The notes under the pieces: model-generated
Seen by the model: the letters and a program-made list of their open reading frames with translations, nothing else
Databases searched by the model: none
Told to the model about the DNA's origin: nothing
Source: Paracoccus aeridis
Lineage (GTDB): Bacteria > Pseudomonadota > Alphaproteobacteria > Rhodobacterales > Rhodobacteraceae
NCBI RefSeq assembly: GCF_004923205.2
Contig: NZ_SELD02000029.1
Span: forward strand, 1-52,976
Direction of reading: 5' to 3'
Length of the DNA stretch: 52,976 bases
Part shown: positions 1-7,641 of the stretch, piece after piece
Position numbering within the stretch: the stretch's first letter is position 1
How the letters are laid out: the number at the start of each line of letters is the position of its first letter
Translations under genes and position numbers: made by a program

Positions 1-45
1 TCATGCACTAAGATTACAAACGGACCACCTCAGGGGGGCAGGCCA
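1..45 (-). mobile_element. Terminal piece of an IS3-family-like insertion sequence (left window edge)
   Basis: Bases 1-45 are the exact reverse complement of 52932-52976. Read outward on the minus strand the shared sequence starts TGGCCTGCCCCCCTGAGG and runs off the window at GTGCATGA. The identity begins exactly at a 5'-TG and a CTGCCCCC block follows, as in IS3-family termini, and an ATG follows where orfA would start. The transposase itself is outside the window. The family assignment is inferred from the terminus only. Bases 46-201 between this end and the first gene show nothing recognisable. Confidence 0.6.
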
Positions 46-201
46 CAAAGGCGCAGTTTCAACAGCTGGTCGAATGCACGTTAAGTCACGAGAACTATGA
101 GAAAATTCTAAACGACGGCGGTCACATTTAGAAGTTTGTGTCGATGCGCGGCTATCGATGCACTGGCCAATCCCTGATGTCCCGATCATCCGCTGTGTGC
201 T

Positions 202-1038
202 TCAATGAAAACTCGCCTGAAAGGACGTCGCGGTCAGCGAGACATGCGCTTCCAGCGGCGGGTGCAGCTCGAACGCCTTCGGCTCGCGGGCGAAGTTCCA
301 GAGCCGGAACAAAGACCATTCCGAGCGTCGCTCCTCGGCCACGGCCAGCTCGTTGCGGCTGATATGAAAAGGCGTGCGCTCCCAGCCATTCGTCGTCTTC
401 ACCTCGATCAGGCGCGGACGGCCGTCCGGCGCGAAACTGGCAATGTCGTAGCCGGCGCCATCGCCATCTTCCTCCGACACCCACCTGACCTTGCGCGCAA
501 GATCGTCGCGGCCCGCTGATTTCAGGGCTGCCCGTTCGTGCGCCAGGACGCGTTCCTCACCGGCACGGCCGAGGGCGCGGTTTCGCTCGTCTCGCGCCGC
601 GACATCGAATTTGCGGGCGATGTGCAGCATCTGTTCAAGCTCCTGCGGCGGCGGCTGGTTCGACAACGTGGGCGGCGGCCCGATCCAGATCGGCCGCACC
701 TCCGCAAGGCCTGTCGTCGCTCTGATGCCCGAATAGCGGCCGAGCCATGCCGGGTTCAGCGCCAGCCAGCGCGCCACGGCATCCACCAGCGTCATCTGGA
801 AATTGAAGGCGGGCTTGTAGCCCGGGATCCAGTCCTCACCCAGCCCCTTCAGCACGGCGCTGATGTTCTGGTGCTTGAACTCGACCGATCCCTCGGACCG
901 ACCGTTCAACAGGGGCAGAAGCCTACGCCGGTGCTCGGCCTTATTGTAGGGGCGACCAGAGACGTCGTCGGCCAGCATCGCGAAGTAATCCGCGACTATC
1001 AGGTCGTTCTCTTGATCGGTCCAGGCCCCATTTGACAT
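202..1038 (-). CDS. DUF3883-domain protein, PD-(D/E)XK nuclease-like
   Basis: 278 aa. The C-terminal half (about residues 155-250) has the DUF3883 pattern: GRAGEERV, then GYDI (Asp198), then LIEVKTT with Glu212-x-Lys214. This is the D...ExK core of restriction-endonuclease-like folds. The N-terminal 130 residues contain RSEGSVEFKHQNIS, a segment I recognise from DUF3883 proteins annotated around restriction or defence loci. DNA is the likely substrate, but no activity is proven. It stands alone, with no methyltransferase or helicase partner in the window, between an IS terminus and tRNA-Ser. That position fits a small acquired cargo gene. The ATG at 1038 has no strong Shine-Dalgarno. Confidence 0.7.
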   Translation of the reverse strand: MSNGAWTDQENDLIVADYFAMLADDVSGRPYNKAEHRRRLLPLLNGRSEGSVEFKHQNISAVLKGLGEDWIPGYKPAFNFQMTLVDAVARWLALNPAWLGRYSGIRATTGLAEVRPIWIGPPPTLSNQPPPQELEQMLHIARKFDVAARDERNRALGRAGEERVLAHERAALKSAGRDDLARKVRWVSEEDGDGAGYDIASFAPDGRPRLIEVKTTNGWERTPFHISRNELAVAEERRSEWSLFRLWNFAREPKAFELHPPLEAHVSLTATSFQASFH

Positions 1039-1337
1039 TGCGCCAGGCTAGGGGCCGAAACTGCGTTTGTCATCAGAGACTTCGCGCAAGACTCCCAAGG
1101 CATACCAACGACCACGCCGCCCGTGTCGCCTCGCCATCTGCTTTGAGACAAGCCGGAACCAGCGAAACAGGGGCGCAACGCGATCCCGCCAGTTTCTTGA
1201 AATGCATGGATGTTTTGAACCCGTCTCGCCGAGAGCGCGGGGCGGGTGGAAAGAGACGGTGGGCATTCGGAGACCGATCTCGCGCGGCTGGCCAGTCTCC
1301 GAAGGGCGGATGGTCCCTGCAAACCCCTTTGGCACAT
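1039..1337. other. Intergenic stretch without recognisable gene
   Basis: About 300 bases between the DUF3883 gene and the tRNA-Ser terminator. No frame here has protein-like composition or a family motif on either strand. It may hold the promoter of the leftward DUF3883 gene, but I see no convincing -35/-10 pair. Confidence 0.5.
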
Positions 1338-1363
1338 AAAGAAAAAGGCCCCGCGAGGGACCT
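1338..1363 (-). terminator. Rho-independent terminator of tRNA-Ser
   Basis: On the minus strand AGGTCCC-TCGC-GGGGCCT forms a 7-bp stem (one G-T pair) with a 4-base loop, followed directly by TTTTCTTT. It lies 25 bases past the 3' end of the leftward tRNA-Ser. Confidence 0.8.
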
Positions 1364-1387
1364 GTTTTCGGGTTTGCAATGTGCAAG

Positions 1388-1478
1388 TGGCGGACGGTGA
1401 GGGATTCGAACCCTCGAGACGGTTCCCCGCCTACACACTTTCCAGGCGTGCGCCTTCGACCACTCGGCCAACCGTCCG
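1388..1478 (-). tRNA. tRNA-Ser (anticodon GGA)
   Basis: 91 nt including an encoded CCA. The acceptor stem pairs CGGACGG with CCGTCCG. The anticodon GGA is complementary to 1441-1443, in a loop flanked by CGCCT and AAGTG. It has the long variable arm of class II tRNAs and the T-loop GGTTCGAATCC. It reads UCC and UCU codons. A clear terminator follows. Confidence 0.96.
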
Positions 1479-1517
1479 TGCCCGCGGGGTCTAGCCTGCG
1501 CGGCATCGGCGTGCAAG

Positions 1518-2126
1518 TCAGAGCTTGGAAATCTTCGCCTGCAGGTCGGCGAGCTGGCGGCGGATGGTCGTAAGATCGTCCGCGGCGGCGGGGGCGGCGT
1601 CGGACGGTTCCTCCTCGTCGGGCACGGCGCCGGTGCTGCCGTAGGGCATCTTCCAGCCGCCCATCATCGCGCGCAGGAACATCTGCTGCTGGCGCTGCAG
1701 CGCGTCGAAGCCGGGCATGGCCGCCATGGGCGGGTTCAGCTGCGCCATCTGCTCCATCATCTTGGACTGCCCCTCGCGCAGCATCTCGAAGCTCGCGGCG
1801 AGGAACTGGGGCACGACCGACTGCGCCTGGGTCGTGTAGCTGCGGACGAGATCGGTCAGGACATCGATCGGCAGGACGCTTTCGCCCCGGCTCTCGTGCT
1901 CGGCGATGATCTGCAGCAGGTACTGACGGGTCAGGTCGTCGCCCGATTTCAGGTCAACGATGCGAACCTCGCGCCCGGTGCGGATGATCGCCGCGATCTC
2001 CTCCAGCGTGACGTAGTCGGAGGTCTCGGTGTTGTAGAGGCGGCGGCTCGCGTAGCGCTTGATCGTCAGCGGCGCTTGCGGGCTTCCGGACGACTGGCGG
2101 GATCGTGTCGGCTTGTCGTTCTGCAT
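1518..2126 (-). CDS. phaR: Polyhydroxyalkanoate synthesis repressor PhaR
   Basis: 202 aa from the ATG at 2126. A further upstream start at 2162 lacks any ribosome site and is not preferred. The N-terminus carries the PHB/PHA accumulation regulator DNA-binding domain (IKRYASRRLYNTETSDYVT, then DLTRQYLLQII). A PHB_acc repeat region and a coiled, Gln/Met-rich tail ending in LADLQAKISKL follow. In Paracoccus, PhaR senses nascent PHA granules and represses phaP and its own gene at CTGC-N3/4-GCAG sites. Two such sites are present upstream of phaP here. It is last in the leftward order phaC-phaP-phaR, with a hairpin between phaP and phaR. Confidence 0.93.
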   Translation of the reverse strand: MQNDKPTRSRQSSGSPQAPLTIKRYASRRLYNTETSDYVTLEEIAAIIRTGREVRIVDLKSGDDLTRQYLLQIIAEHESRGESVLPIDVLTDLVRSYTTQAQSVVPQFLAASFEMLREGQSKMMEQMAQLNPPMAAMPGFDALQRQQQMFLRAMMGGWKMPYGSTGAVPDEEEPSDAAPAAADDLTTIRRQLADLQAKISKL

Positions 2127-2205
2127 GGCCCTGATGATGAAAGCCAGCCTTGCCGAATGCAAAGGAAATCAGCGCGGGAGCGGGACCAAGAAGGGGCCCA
2201 CGAGA

Positions 2206-2231
2206 AAGGGCGGCCCCTGCGGGCCGCCCTT
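2206..2231 (-). terminator. Hairpin terminator between phaP and phaR
   Basis: AAGGGCGGCCC, a 4-base loop and GGGCCGCCCTT form a perfect 11-bp stem, followed on the minus strand by TTCTCG. It sits 25 bases after the phaP stop. The T run is short, so it may act as an attenuator or 3' mRNA stabiliser as well as a terminator. Confidence 0.65.
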
Positions 2232-2255
2232 CCTCGATATGGCGAGAGCGGCTGC

Positions 2256-2732
2256 TCAGGCCTTGTCTTCGGTCTTCCCGGCGTTGATCGCGCCCTGCGT
2301 CACGTTCCGGGCCGCGTTCTGCATGTCGCGCGTGGCGTTCTGGGCCATGCGCTGCGCGTCCGACGCGGCGTCCTTGCCGGCGTTCATCATCAGGTCGACG
2401 GTATCCATCTGGACCTTCTTGGCGACCTCGGCGTAGGCCGCCATGTGCTGCTGCGCGATTTCCGCGGCGGCCGAGGCGAAGTCGCTCATCGCTTTCGCGT
2501 AATCGGCCGGCTGGTCCTTGGCAGTCGACAGCTCGCCCAGGCGGGAGATCGCGTCGCGCGCCCACTGGGCCGAGATCTCGGTCGAGCGCTCGGCCGCCTG
2601 CAGCGCCACGCGGCTCATCTTCTCGCCGAGCGCGGTCTGGTTCTTGAACGCGTCGCCCATCGCCGAGTTGTCGACGGGCAGCTTGCCCAGCATGTCCTGC
2701 CAGGCTTTCGTGAAATCGGGAGTATTGGCCAT
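2256..2732 (-). CDS. phaP: Phasin, PHA granule-associated protein
   Basis: 158 aa. The start at 2732 (MANTPDFTK) is chosen because AGGAG lies 8 bases upstream; the open frame extends further 5' without a ribosome site. It is a mostly helical, Ala/Gln-rich phasin-family protein. It has the expected FTKAWQDMLGKLPVD start and long amphipathic helices (KMSRVALQAAERSTEISAQW; MDTVDLMMNAGKDAAS) and no cysteine. Phasins coat PHA granules and control their size and number. It lies between phaC and phaR, 133 bases after the phaC stop. Two PhaR palindromes in that gap imply PhaR control. Confidence 0.9.
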   Translation of the reverse strand: MANTPDFTKAWQDMLGKLPVDNSAMGDAFKNQTALGEKMSRVALQAAERSTEISAQWARDAISRLGELSTAKDQPADYAKAMSDFASAAAEIAQQHMAAYAEVAKKVQMDTVDLMMNAGKDAASDAQRMAQNATRDMQNAARNVTQGAINAGKTEDKA

Positions 2733-2813
2733 GTCATCGCTCCTGCGCGAAAATTGATCGGAGGCGAGTTGCGTCGCCAGTCGGGCAGCCATCGCTGGCT
2801 GCACGTCACCTAT

Positions 2814-2860
2814 ATGCTGCGGCGCAGCATTTCAACTCAATTCATGCTGCGATGCAGCAT
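2814..2860. promoter_or_regulatory. Twin PhaR operator palindromes upstream of phaP
   Basis: Two perfect 17-bp palindromes: ATGCTGCGGCGCAGCAT at 2814-2830 and ATGCTGCGATGCAGCAT at 2844-2860. Each contains CTGC-N3-GCAG, the TGC-rich motif known for Paracoccus PhaR. Their starts are exactly 30 bp apart, about three helical turns, so two dimers would lie on the same face. They sit 80-130 bases upstream of the phaP start and begin 5 bases past the phaC stop. Confidence 0.85.
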
Positions 2861-2865
2861 TGTGG

Positions 2866-5670
2866 TCACGCGGGCTCTCGGACGTAGCGGCCGGGGGCGG
2901 GTTCGATCCCGTGCTCGGGGATGCGCGGCGGCACCATGTCGCCGGACCGTCCACCCAGCCACGCCGCCCATTCCGGCCACCAGCTTCCGCGCCGGAACGT
3001 GGCGCCTTCCTTCCAGTGCTCGGCCGATTCCGCAGGCGTTGCGCCCGTGCCTTCGGCCTCTTCGGTGTGGGCGACGTAGTGGCCGTACTTGTCGCGGCCG
3101 GGCGGGTTGATGATCCCGGCAATGTGACCGGATTCCGCCAGCAGGAACGTCTTGTCGTCCGATCCCATCATGGACACGCCGCGCCAGCTGTCGATCCAGG
3201 GCGCGATGTGGTCGCGCTCGCACGCCACGGCGCAGAGCGGCGTCCTGACGTCCGCAAGCCGGACCTTGTGGCCGTGGATGGGAAAGCCCTCGGTCATCAG
3301 CAGGTTCGCCTGGCAGAGCCCGCGCAGGTATTCCCTCACCATCTTCGCGGGCAGGTTCGTCCCGTCGCTGTTCCAGTGCAGCAGGTCGAACGCAGGCGGC
3401 GTCTCGCCCATCATGTAGTGGCGCACCGCAGGCCCCCAGACGAGGTCGTTGGCGCGCAGGTAGCTGAAGGTCCGCTGCATGAGCCGGGCGGTCAGGTAGC
3501 CGGTGCGGGCGACCTCTTCCTCGATCCCGGTGACGAAGTCGTCCTGGAGATAGGCGGTGAACTCGCCCTGGTCGGAAAAGTCGGTGAGCGTGGTCAGGAA
3601 CGTGGCCGACGCCACCTGATCGTCGCCCTGTTGCGCCAGCAGCCCCAGCGTCATCGCAAGCGTCGTGCCGGCAATGCAATAGCCGACCGCGTTCAGCTGG
3701 CGCTCGCCGGTCAGGTCGCGCACCTTCTCGAACGCCGAGAGATAGGCCGAAACGTAATCGTCCATCCCGGTCTGCGCCTCTGCCGCGCCGGGGTTCTTCC
3801 ACGACACGACGAACAGCGTGTAGCCCTGGTCCACGAGCCAGCGGATCAGGCTGTTCTGGGGCTTGAGGTCGAGAATGTAGAACTTGTTGATCCACGGCGG
3901 CAGGATGATCAGCGGGAAGCGGTGCACCTCTTCCGTCGTGGGCGTGTACTGGATCAGCTCGAACAGCGGCTCGCGGTGCACGACCATGCCGGGCGTCGTG
4001 CCGATGTTCTGGCCCACGGAAAAGGCGTTGCGGTCGCTCAGCGACACGATCAGGTCGCCGCCGCCATGCTCGAGGTCTGCAACGAGGTTCTCGAGCCCCC
4101 GGACGAGGCTCTGCCCTTCCGTCTCGATCGCCTTCTCCAGCGCGTCGGGATTGGTGCCGAGGAAGTTCGTCGGCGCCATCATGTCGATGATCTGGCGCGT
4201 GAACCAGTCGACCCGGCGGCGCTGGACCACGCTGTCGATCGGCAGGTCGGCGGCGGCCCGGCGCATGGCGTCGGCGTTGATGCGGTATTGTTCGCGCACA
4301 TAGGCGAAGAACGGATTGGTCTGCCACAGCGGGTTGGCGAAGCGTCGGTCCTTCGCCGCCGCGTCGTCGCTCTGCGCGGCCGGAGCGATCGGCCCCCGCC
4401 CCATCATCGCGGCCTGCGTGTCGGCCATGTGGCGCAGCGTCTCGCCCCAGTACTGGACCTGCTGGCCGATGATCCGTGCGGGCTGTTCGGCCGCGAGCCG
4501 CATCCAGCCAGTGGCGGCGGCGGCGTAGAAGTCCGCGCCCGGCCCCTCGATCCCCGGGGCGCGGGCCTGCTTGCGGGCGAGGACCTGCACCAGCCTTTGT
4601 CCCAGATCCTCGATCCGCTGGATGTTCTCGGCGATGCGCTCGGGCAGCGGTCCGGCGTCCGGTTGGGTCGACCGCTGCCTGGTGCCGGATGGTCCCGCTC
4701 CGCCGCCGGCGCCGGGAGCAGCATCGGCGCGCGCGTCATCAGGGCCGCCCTTTTCGCGACGGGCTTGCTCGGTCATGCCGCCGGACTCCGGCGCATCCGC
4801 CTCGCTGACATGGGGCGCGCCGTCGCCACCGGGCTGGTCGGGCCGACGATCCTCGTCCCCTTCCCGTGTCATCTCGGTCGATTCAGGGGCGTCCACCTGG
4901 CTTTCGTGCGGCGGATCCGTCTTGACCGGCACCCCGTCCTCCGGCCGGTCGCCACCCGTCATGCTGCCGGACTCCGGTGCCTCCGTCTCGCTGACATGGG
5001 GCGCGCCGTCCCCGCTGGGATGGTCGGGCTGGTCGGGCCGCCGATCCTCGTCCCATTCCCGTGTCATCTCGGTCGATTCAGGGGCGTCCACCTGGCTTTC
5101 ATGCGGTGGATCCTCGTCGACGGGCACCCCGTCCTCCGACTCGTCGCCCCCCGTCATGCTGCCGGATTCAGGTGCGTCGGCCTCGCTTGCGCGGCCCGGG
5201 GATGCAACGGACGCGACCTCGATCCCCTGCATCTCGCCCGTTTCGGGCGCGTCCACCTGGCTGACCGGATCGACCTCGTCCTCGTCCGCATCGGAGGCCG
5301 CGCCTGAACCCGTGTCGGGGGTCTCGTCGGGAGTGGGGGCCTTGCGGCGTCCGGCGACCTTGTGCGTGCCGGTGCGCGGGTCCGAACGTTCGGCGGCCCG
5401 GGCGCGCGCGGCGATCGTCGCGCGGGTCGCGGGCCCGCGCTTCCCGCTCTTGCGGGCTTGCGGCGCGTCGGCTGCGGCCTCGTTTCCACCGGTTCCGCCA
5501 GCTTCTGACCCCGCAGGCGGCACGGTTTCATCCGCACCGGACCCCATCGCCCCGCCCTTTCCGCCGTCCTGCCCGCCGCCGCCGCGCCGTTCGCCGGACG
5601 GCTTCGACCCTTGCAAACCCGCATCAGGCTTCTGATCGTTTCCTGGGTCGCCGTCCTGATCGCTTGCCAT
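2866..5670 (-). CDS. phaC: Class I poly(3-hydroxyalkanoate) polymerase with repeat-rich N-terminal extension
   Basis: 934 aa, against about 580-600 for usual class I synthases. It polymerises 3-hydroxyacyl-CoA into PHA on the granule surface. The catalytic part spans about residues 340-934. It has the lipase-like box GYCIAG with nucleophile Cys665, Asp820 (CERDHIAPW) and His849 (ESGHIAG), and the family segments PPWINKFYILDLKP and NPLWQTNPFF. Residues 1-330 are low-complexity: Gly-rich to 65, basic at 72-110, then an acidic Pro-rich region with six DAPES-type decapeptides. The start is supported by GGGAGGAG 8 bases before the ATG, so the extension is real coding sequence. The gene is divergent from phaZ. 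Confidence 0.93.
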   Translation of the reverse strand: MASDQDGDPGNDQKPDAGLQGSKPSGERRGGGGQDGGKGGAMGSGADETVPPAGSEAGGTGGNEAAADAPQARKSGKRGPATRATIAARARAAERSDPRTGTHKVAGRRKAPTPDETPDTGSGAASDADEDEVDPVSQVDAPETGEMQGIEVASVASPGRASEADAPESGSMTGGDESEDGVPVDEDPPHESQVDAPESTEMTREWDEDRRPDQPDHPSGDGAPHVSETEAPESGSMTGGDRPEDGVPVKTDPPHESQVDAPESTEMTREGDEDRRPDQPGGDGAPHVSEADAPESGGMTEQARREKGGPDDARADAAPGAGGGAGPSGTRQRSTQPDAGPLPERIAENIQRIEDLGQRLVQVLARKQARAPGIEGPGADFYAAAATGWMRLAAEQPARIIGQQVQYWGETLRHMADTQAAMMGRGPIAPAAQSDDAAAKDRRFANPLWQTNPFFAYVREQYRINADAMRRAAADLPIDSVVQRRRVDWFTRQIIDMMAPTNFLGTNPDALEKAIETEGQSLVRGLENLVADLEHGGGDLIVSLSDRNAFSVGQNIGTTPGMVVHREPLFELIQYTPTTEEVHRFPLIILPPWINKFYILDLKPQNSLIRWLVDQGYTLFVVSWKNPGAAEAQTGMDDYVSAYLSAFEKVRDLTGERQLNAVGYCIAGTTLAMTLGLLAQQGDDQVASATFLTTLTDFSDQGEFTAYLQDDFVTGIEEEVARTGYLTARLMQRTFSYLRANDLVWGPAVRHYMMGETPPAFDLLHWNSDGTNLPAKMVREYLRGLCQANLLMTEGFPIHGHKVRLADVRTPLCAVACERDHIAPWIDSWRGVSMMGSDDKTFLLAESGHIAGIINPPGRDKYGHYVAHTEEAEGTGATPAESAEHWKEGATFRRGSWWPEWAAWLGGRSGDMVPPRIPEHGIEPAPGRYVREPA
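4774..5190 (-). repeat. Tandem coding repeat in the phaC N-terminal extension
   Basis: A direct repeat of 186-195 bp lies in tandem: starts at 4774 and 4960, with a partial third start at 5155, all at catgc(c/t)gccgga. It encodes alternating decapeptides of the type xDAPESGSMT and VDAPESTEMT, at residues 139-148, 164-173, 194-203, 229-238, 259-268 and 291-300. Acidic Pro/Gly linkers separate them. The unit length is a multiple of three, so copy number can change without a frameshift. Confidence 0.85.
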
Positions 5671-5763
5671 GACCGCGTCTCCTCCCTAGCTGTGGGTCAG
5701 AGTGACATGGTGCCGGCGGGGCGTAAAGCCGCAGCACGCATGACAGGGGCGCCGGGAGCGACG

Positions 5764-7131
5764 ATGATCTACAGAGGCCTGCGCGGCATAGCGTCCTACG
5801 ATGCGATGGAAAGCATCCGCAACACGAACGAATGGCTTGGCGCCACGGCGCGCGCGCTGGGCGCTTATCCCGCCTTCGCGATGGCGCCGCACCCGATGTT
5901 CCGGCTGATCAGCGCCTGGGGCCGCGTGGCCGAGCGCAGCTTCCACCGGATGGTCGTCAAGCCCGACTGGGACATCCCCCCGGTCCTGGGCAGCGAGGGG
6001 CAGGACCACCTGGTCTATGTCGAGCAGGAACTCGCGCGTCCCTTCGGCAACCTCGTCCGCTTCCGCGTCGCCCGGCGCGAGCCGATGGAACGGCGGGTGC
6101 TGCTGGTCGCGCCGATGTCGGGCCACTACGCGACGCTGCTGCGATCCACGGTCACCTCGCTTCTGCCCGATTGCGATGTCTGGGTCACGGACTGGACCAA
6201 CGCCCGCGACATCCCGGTGAGCGAGGGCCGCTTCGACGTCGAGGACTACGCCGAATACCTCGTGGACTTCATCCGCCACCTCGGCCCCGACCTGCACGTC
6301 GTGGCGGTGTGCCAGCCCGCGCCGCTTGCGCTGGCGGCGACCGCCATGCTGGCGAGGGACGAACCCGCCGCGCAGCCGCGCACGCTGACGCTGATCGGCG
6401 GCCCCATCGACCCGGACGCCGCCGCGACCGACGTGACCGACTTCGGCAACCGCGTCACGATGGGCGAACTCGACGCCTTCATGATCCAGCAGGTCGGCTT
6501 CAAGTATCGCGGCGCCGGCCGGATGGTCTATCCCGGCCTCGCCCAGCTGTCCTCGTTCATCGCCATGAACGCCGAGACGCACGGCCGCGCCTTTGCCGAC
6601 CAGATCTTCGCCGAGGCGAGCGGCAAGGCGTCCGAGCACGACAAGCACAACAAGTTCTACGACGAATACCTCGCCGTCATGGACATGACCGCCGAGTTCT
6701 ACCTTTCGACCGTGGAGCGCATCTTCAAGAACGGAGAGATCGCGGCCAACGCCTTCACCGTGCGGGGCCGCCACGTCGACCTGGCCGCGATCAGGGACGT
6801 CGCGATCATGACGGTGGAAGGCGCCAACGACGACATCTCGGCCCCCGGCCAGTGCGTCGCCGCGCTGCGCCTGTGCAGCGGCGTCCCCGATGCGAACAAG
6901 GCCCAGCACCTGGAGCCCGGCGCGGGCCATTACGGGATCTTCGCGGGGAAAAGCTGGCGTCTGCGGATCCGGCCGCTGGTCCTGAACTTCATGGACGAAC
7001 ACGGCGGCGCGACGAAACCCGCGCCCGACGAGGCGCCCTCGCGCCCGTCCCGCAAGCGCCGCAAGGGCAGCGAAGCGATTGGCGACACCCGCCCCGGCGG
7101 CCCCGAGGACGACAGCAAGATCGCCGTTTGA
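5764..7131 (+). CDS. phaZ: Intracellular poly(3-hydroxybutyrate) depolymerase
   Basis: 455 aa from the ATG at 5764, with GGGAG 5 bases upstream. The open frame reaches back into phaC but that part is not protein-like. The protein starts MIYRGLRGIASYDAMESIRN, as in PhaZ-type intracellular depolymerases. The nucleophile is the Cys of VAVCQPAPLA, near residue 183. An Asp in EGANDDISAPG and a His in GAGHYGIF complete the triad. It degrades stored PHB in the cytoplasm. The C-terminus is an extra basic, disordered tail (SRPSRKRRKGSE). It is divergent from phaC with a 93-base shared promoter region. Confidence 0.92.
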   Translation: MIYRGLRGIASYDAMESIRNTNEWLGATARALGAYPAFAMAPHPMFRLISAWGRVAERSFHRMVVKPDWDIPPVLGSEGQDHLVYVEQELARPFGNLVRFRVARREPMERRVLLVAPMSGHYATLLRSTVTSLLPDCDVWVTDWTNARDIPVSEGRFDVEDYAEYLVDFIRHLGPDLHVVAVCQPAPLALAATAMLARDEPAAQPRTLTLIGGPIDPDAAATDVTDFGNRVTMGELDAFMIQQVGFKYRGAGRMVYPGLAQLSSFIAMNAETHGRAFADQIFAEASGKASEHDKHNKFYDEYLAVMDMTAEFYLSTVERIFKNGEIAANAFTVRGRHVDLAAIRDVAIMTVEGANDDISAPGQCVAALRLCSGVPDANKAQHLEPGAGHYGIFAGKSWRLRIRPLVLNFMDEHGGATKPAPDEAPSRPSRKRRKGSEAIGDTRPGGPEDDSKIAV

Positions 7132-7239
7132 CGCAACGGTCGGGTCCGGGACACCGCCGCGCCCTGCCCCGCCACGCCCTGTCCCGCCGTGCCCTGCCCG
7201 CTTGCGCGATCCGCGCAGGCGCGGCATAACCCGCCACGC

Positions 7240-7315
7240 GGGCGGTTAGCTCAGCTGGTAGAGCGTTTCGTTTACACCGAAAATGTCGGGGGTTCGAGCC
7301 CCTCACCGCCCACCA
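7240..7315 (+). tRNA. tRNA-Val (anticodon TAC)
   Basis: 76 nt with encoded ACCA end. The acceptor GGGCGGT pairs with ACCGCCC. D arm GCTC/GAGC, anticodon stem TTTCG/CGAAA, loop TTTACAC with anticodon TAC at 7273-7275, and T arm GGGGG TTCGAGC CCCTC are all regular. Confidence 0.97.
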
Positions 7316-7491
7316 TCCCGCGTCACTGAGACCCTGAAGTCGGGCGCGAAACGGCTGCAAGGCCCTGCCTGCCCGACGGATGGCTACGCTCCTTCGCCCT
7401 TCGCCGAACGCAGGCTTGCCCCTCGTCGATCGGGGGTTTCGCCTGCCGGGGAAGCGGCGCGCCGGTTGGGGCGGCTCACCTGCCGAAAGAT

Positions 7492-7641
7492 TCAACTGCA
7501 GGTCGTCGGCGCACCCTTCGTCAGCACTTTCTGCCAGTCCGGCCCAAGCTGTTCGCGGGCCGAAAGCGCGTTGGCGGCGTCGGGACTGTTCTCCGGAATG
7601 ACCCTGACGATCATGCCCTGCTTGTGGTCGCCCGGGAACAC
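7492..7641 (-). CDS. Short in-frame open segment directly after the dsbA-like stop
   Basis: After the TAG of the DsbA-like gene the same frame stays open for 49 codons, starting with a GTG immediately after the stop and ending at a TGA. The text looks protein-like (GMIVRVIPENSPDAAN, REQLGPDWQKVLTKG) and shows the window's codon bias. It could be a tiny gene (GTG at 7641, or an ATG giving 40 aa), the surviving C-terminus of a deleted gene, or a tail separated by a nonsense mutation. I do not recognise the family. Bases 7316-7491 between it and tRNA-Val hold nothing clear. Confidence 0.35.
   Translation of the reverse strand: MFPGDHKQGMIVRVIPENSPDAANALSAREQLGPDWQKVLTKGAPTTCS

Noticed and set aside
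4774..5190. CRISPR-like array
   Set aside because: The repeats are long, in frame, and encode a periodic peptide within phaC; there are no unique spacers of constant size.
2860..5307. A very long open frame antisense to phaC
   Set aside because: It is a shadow of high GC content and third-position bias; its translation is Arg/Val/His-rich, without any domain, and phaC on the other strand has a full catalytic triad.
7316..7491. Possible small RNA or terminator after tRNA-Val
   Set aside because: No stable stem followed by a T run could be found.
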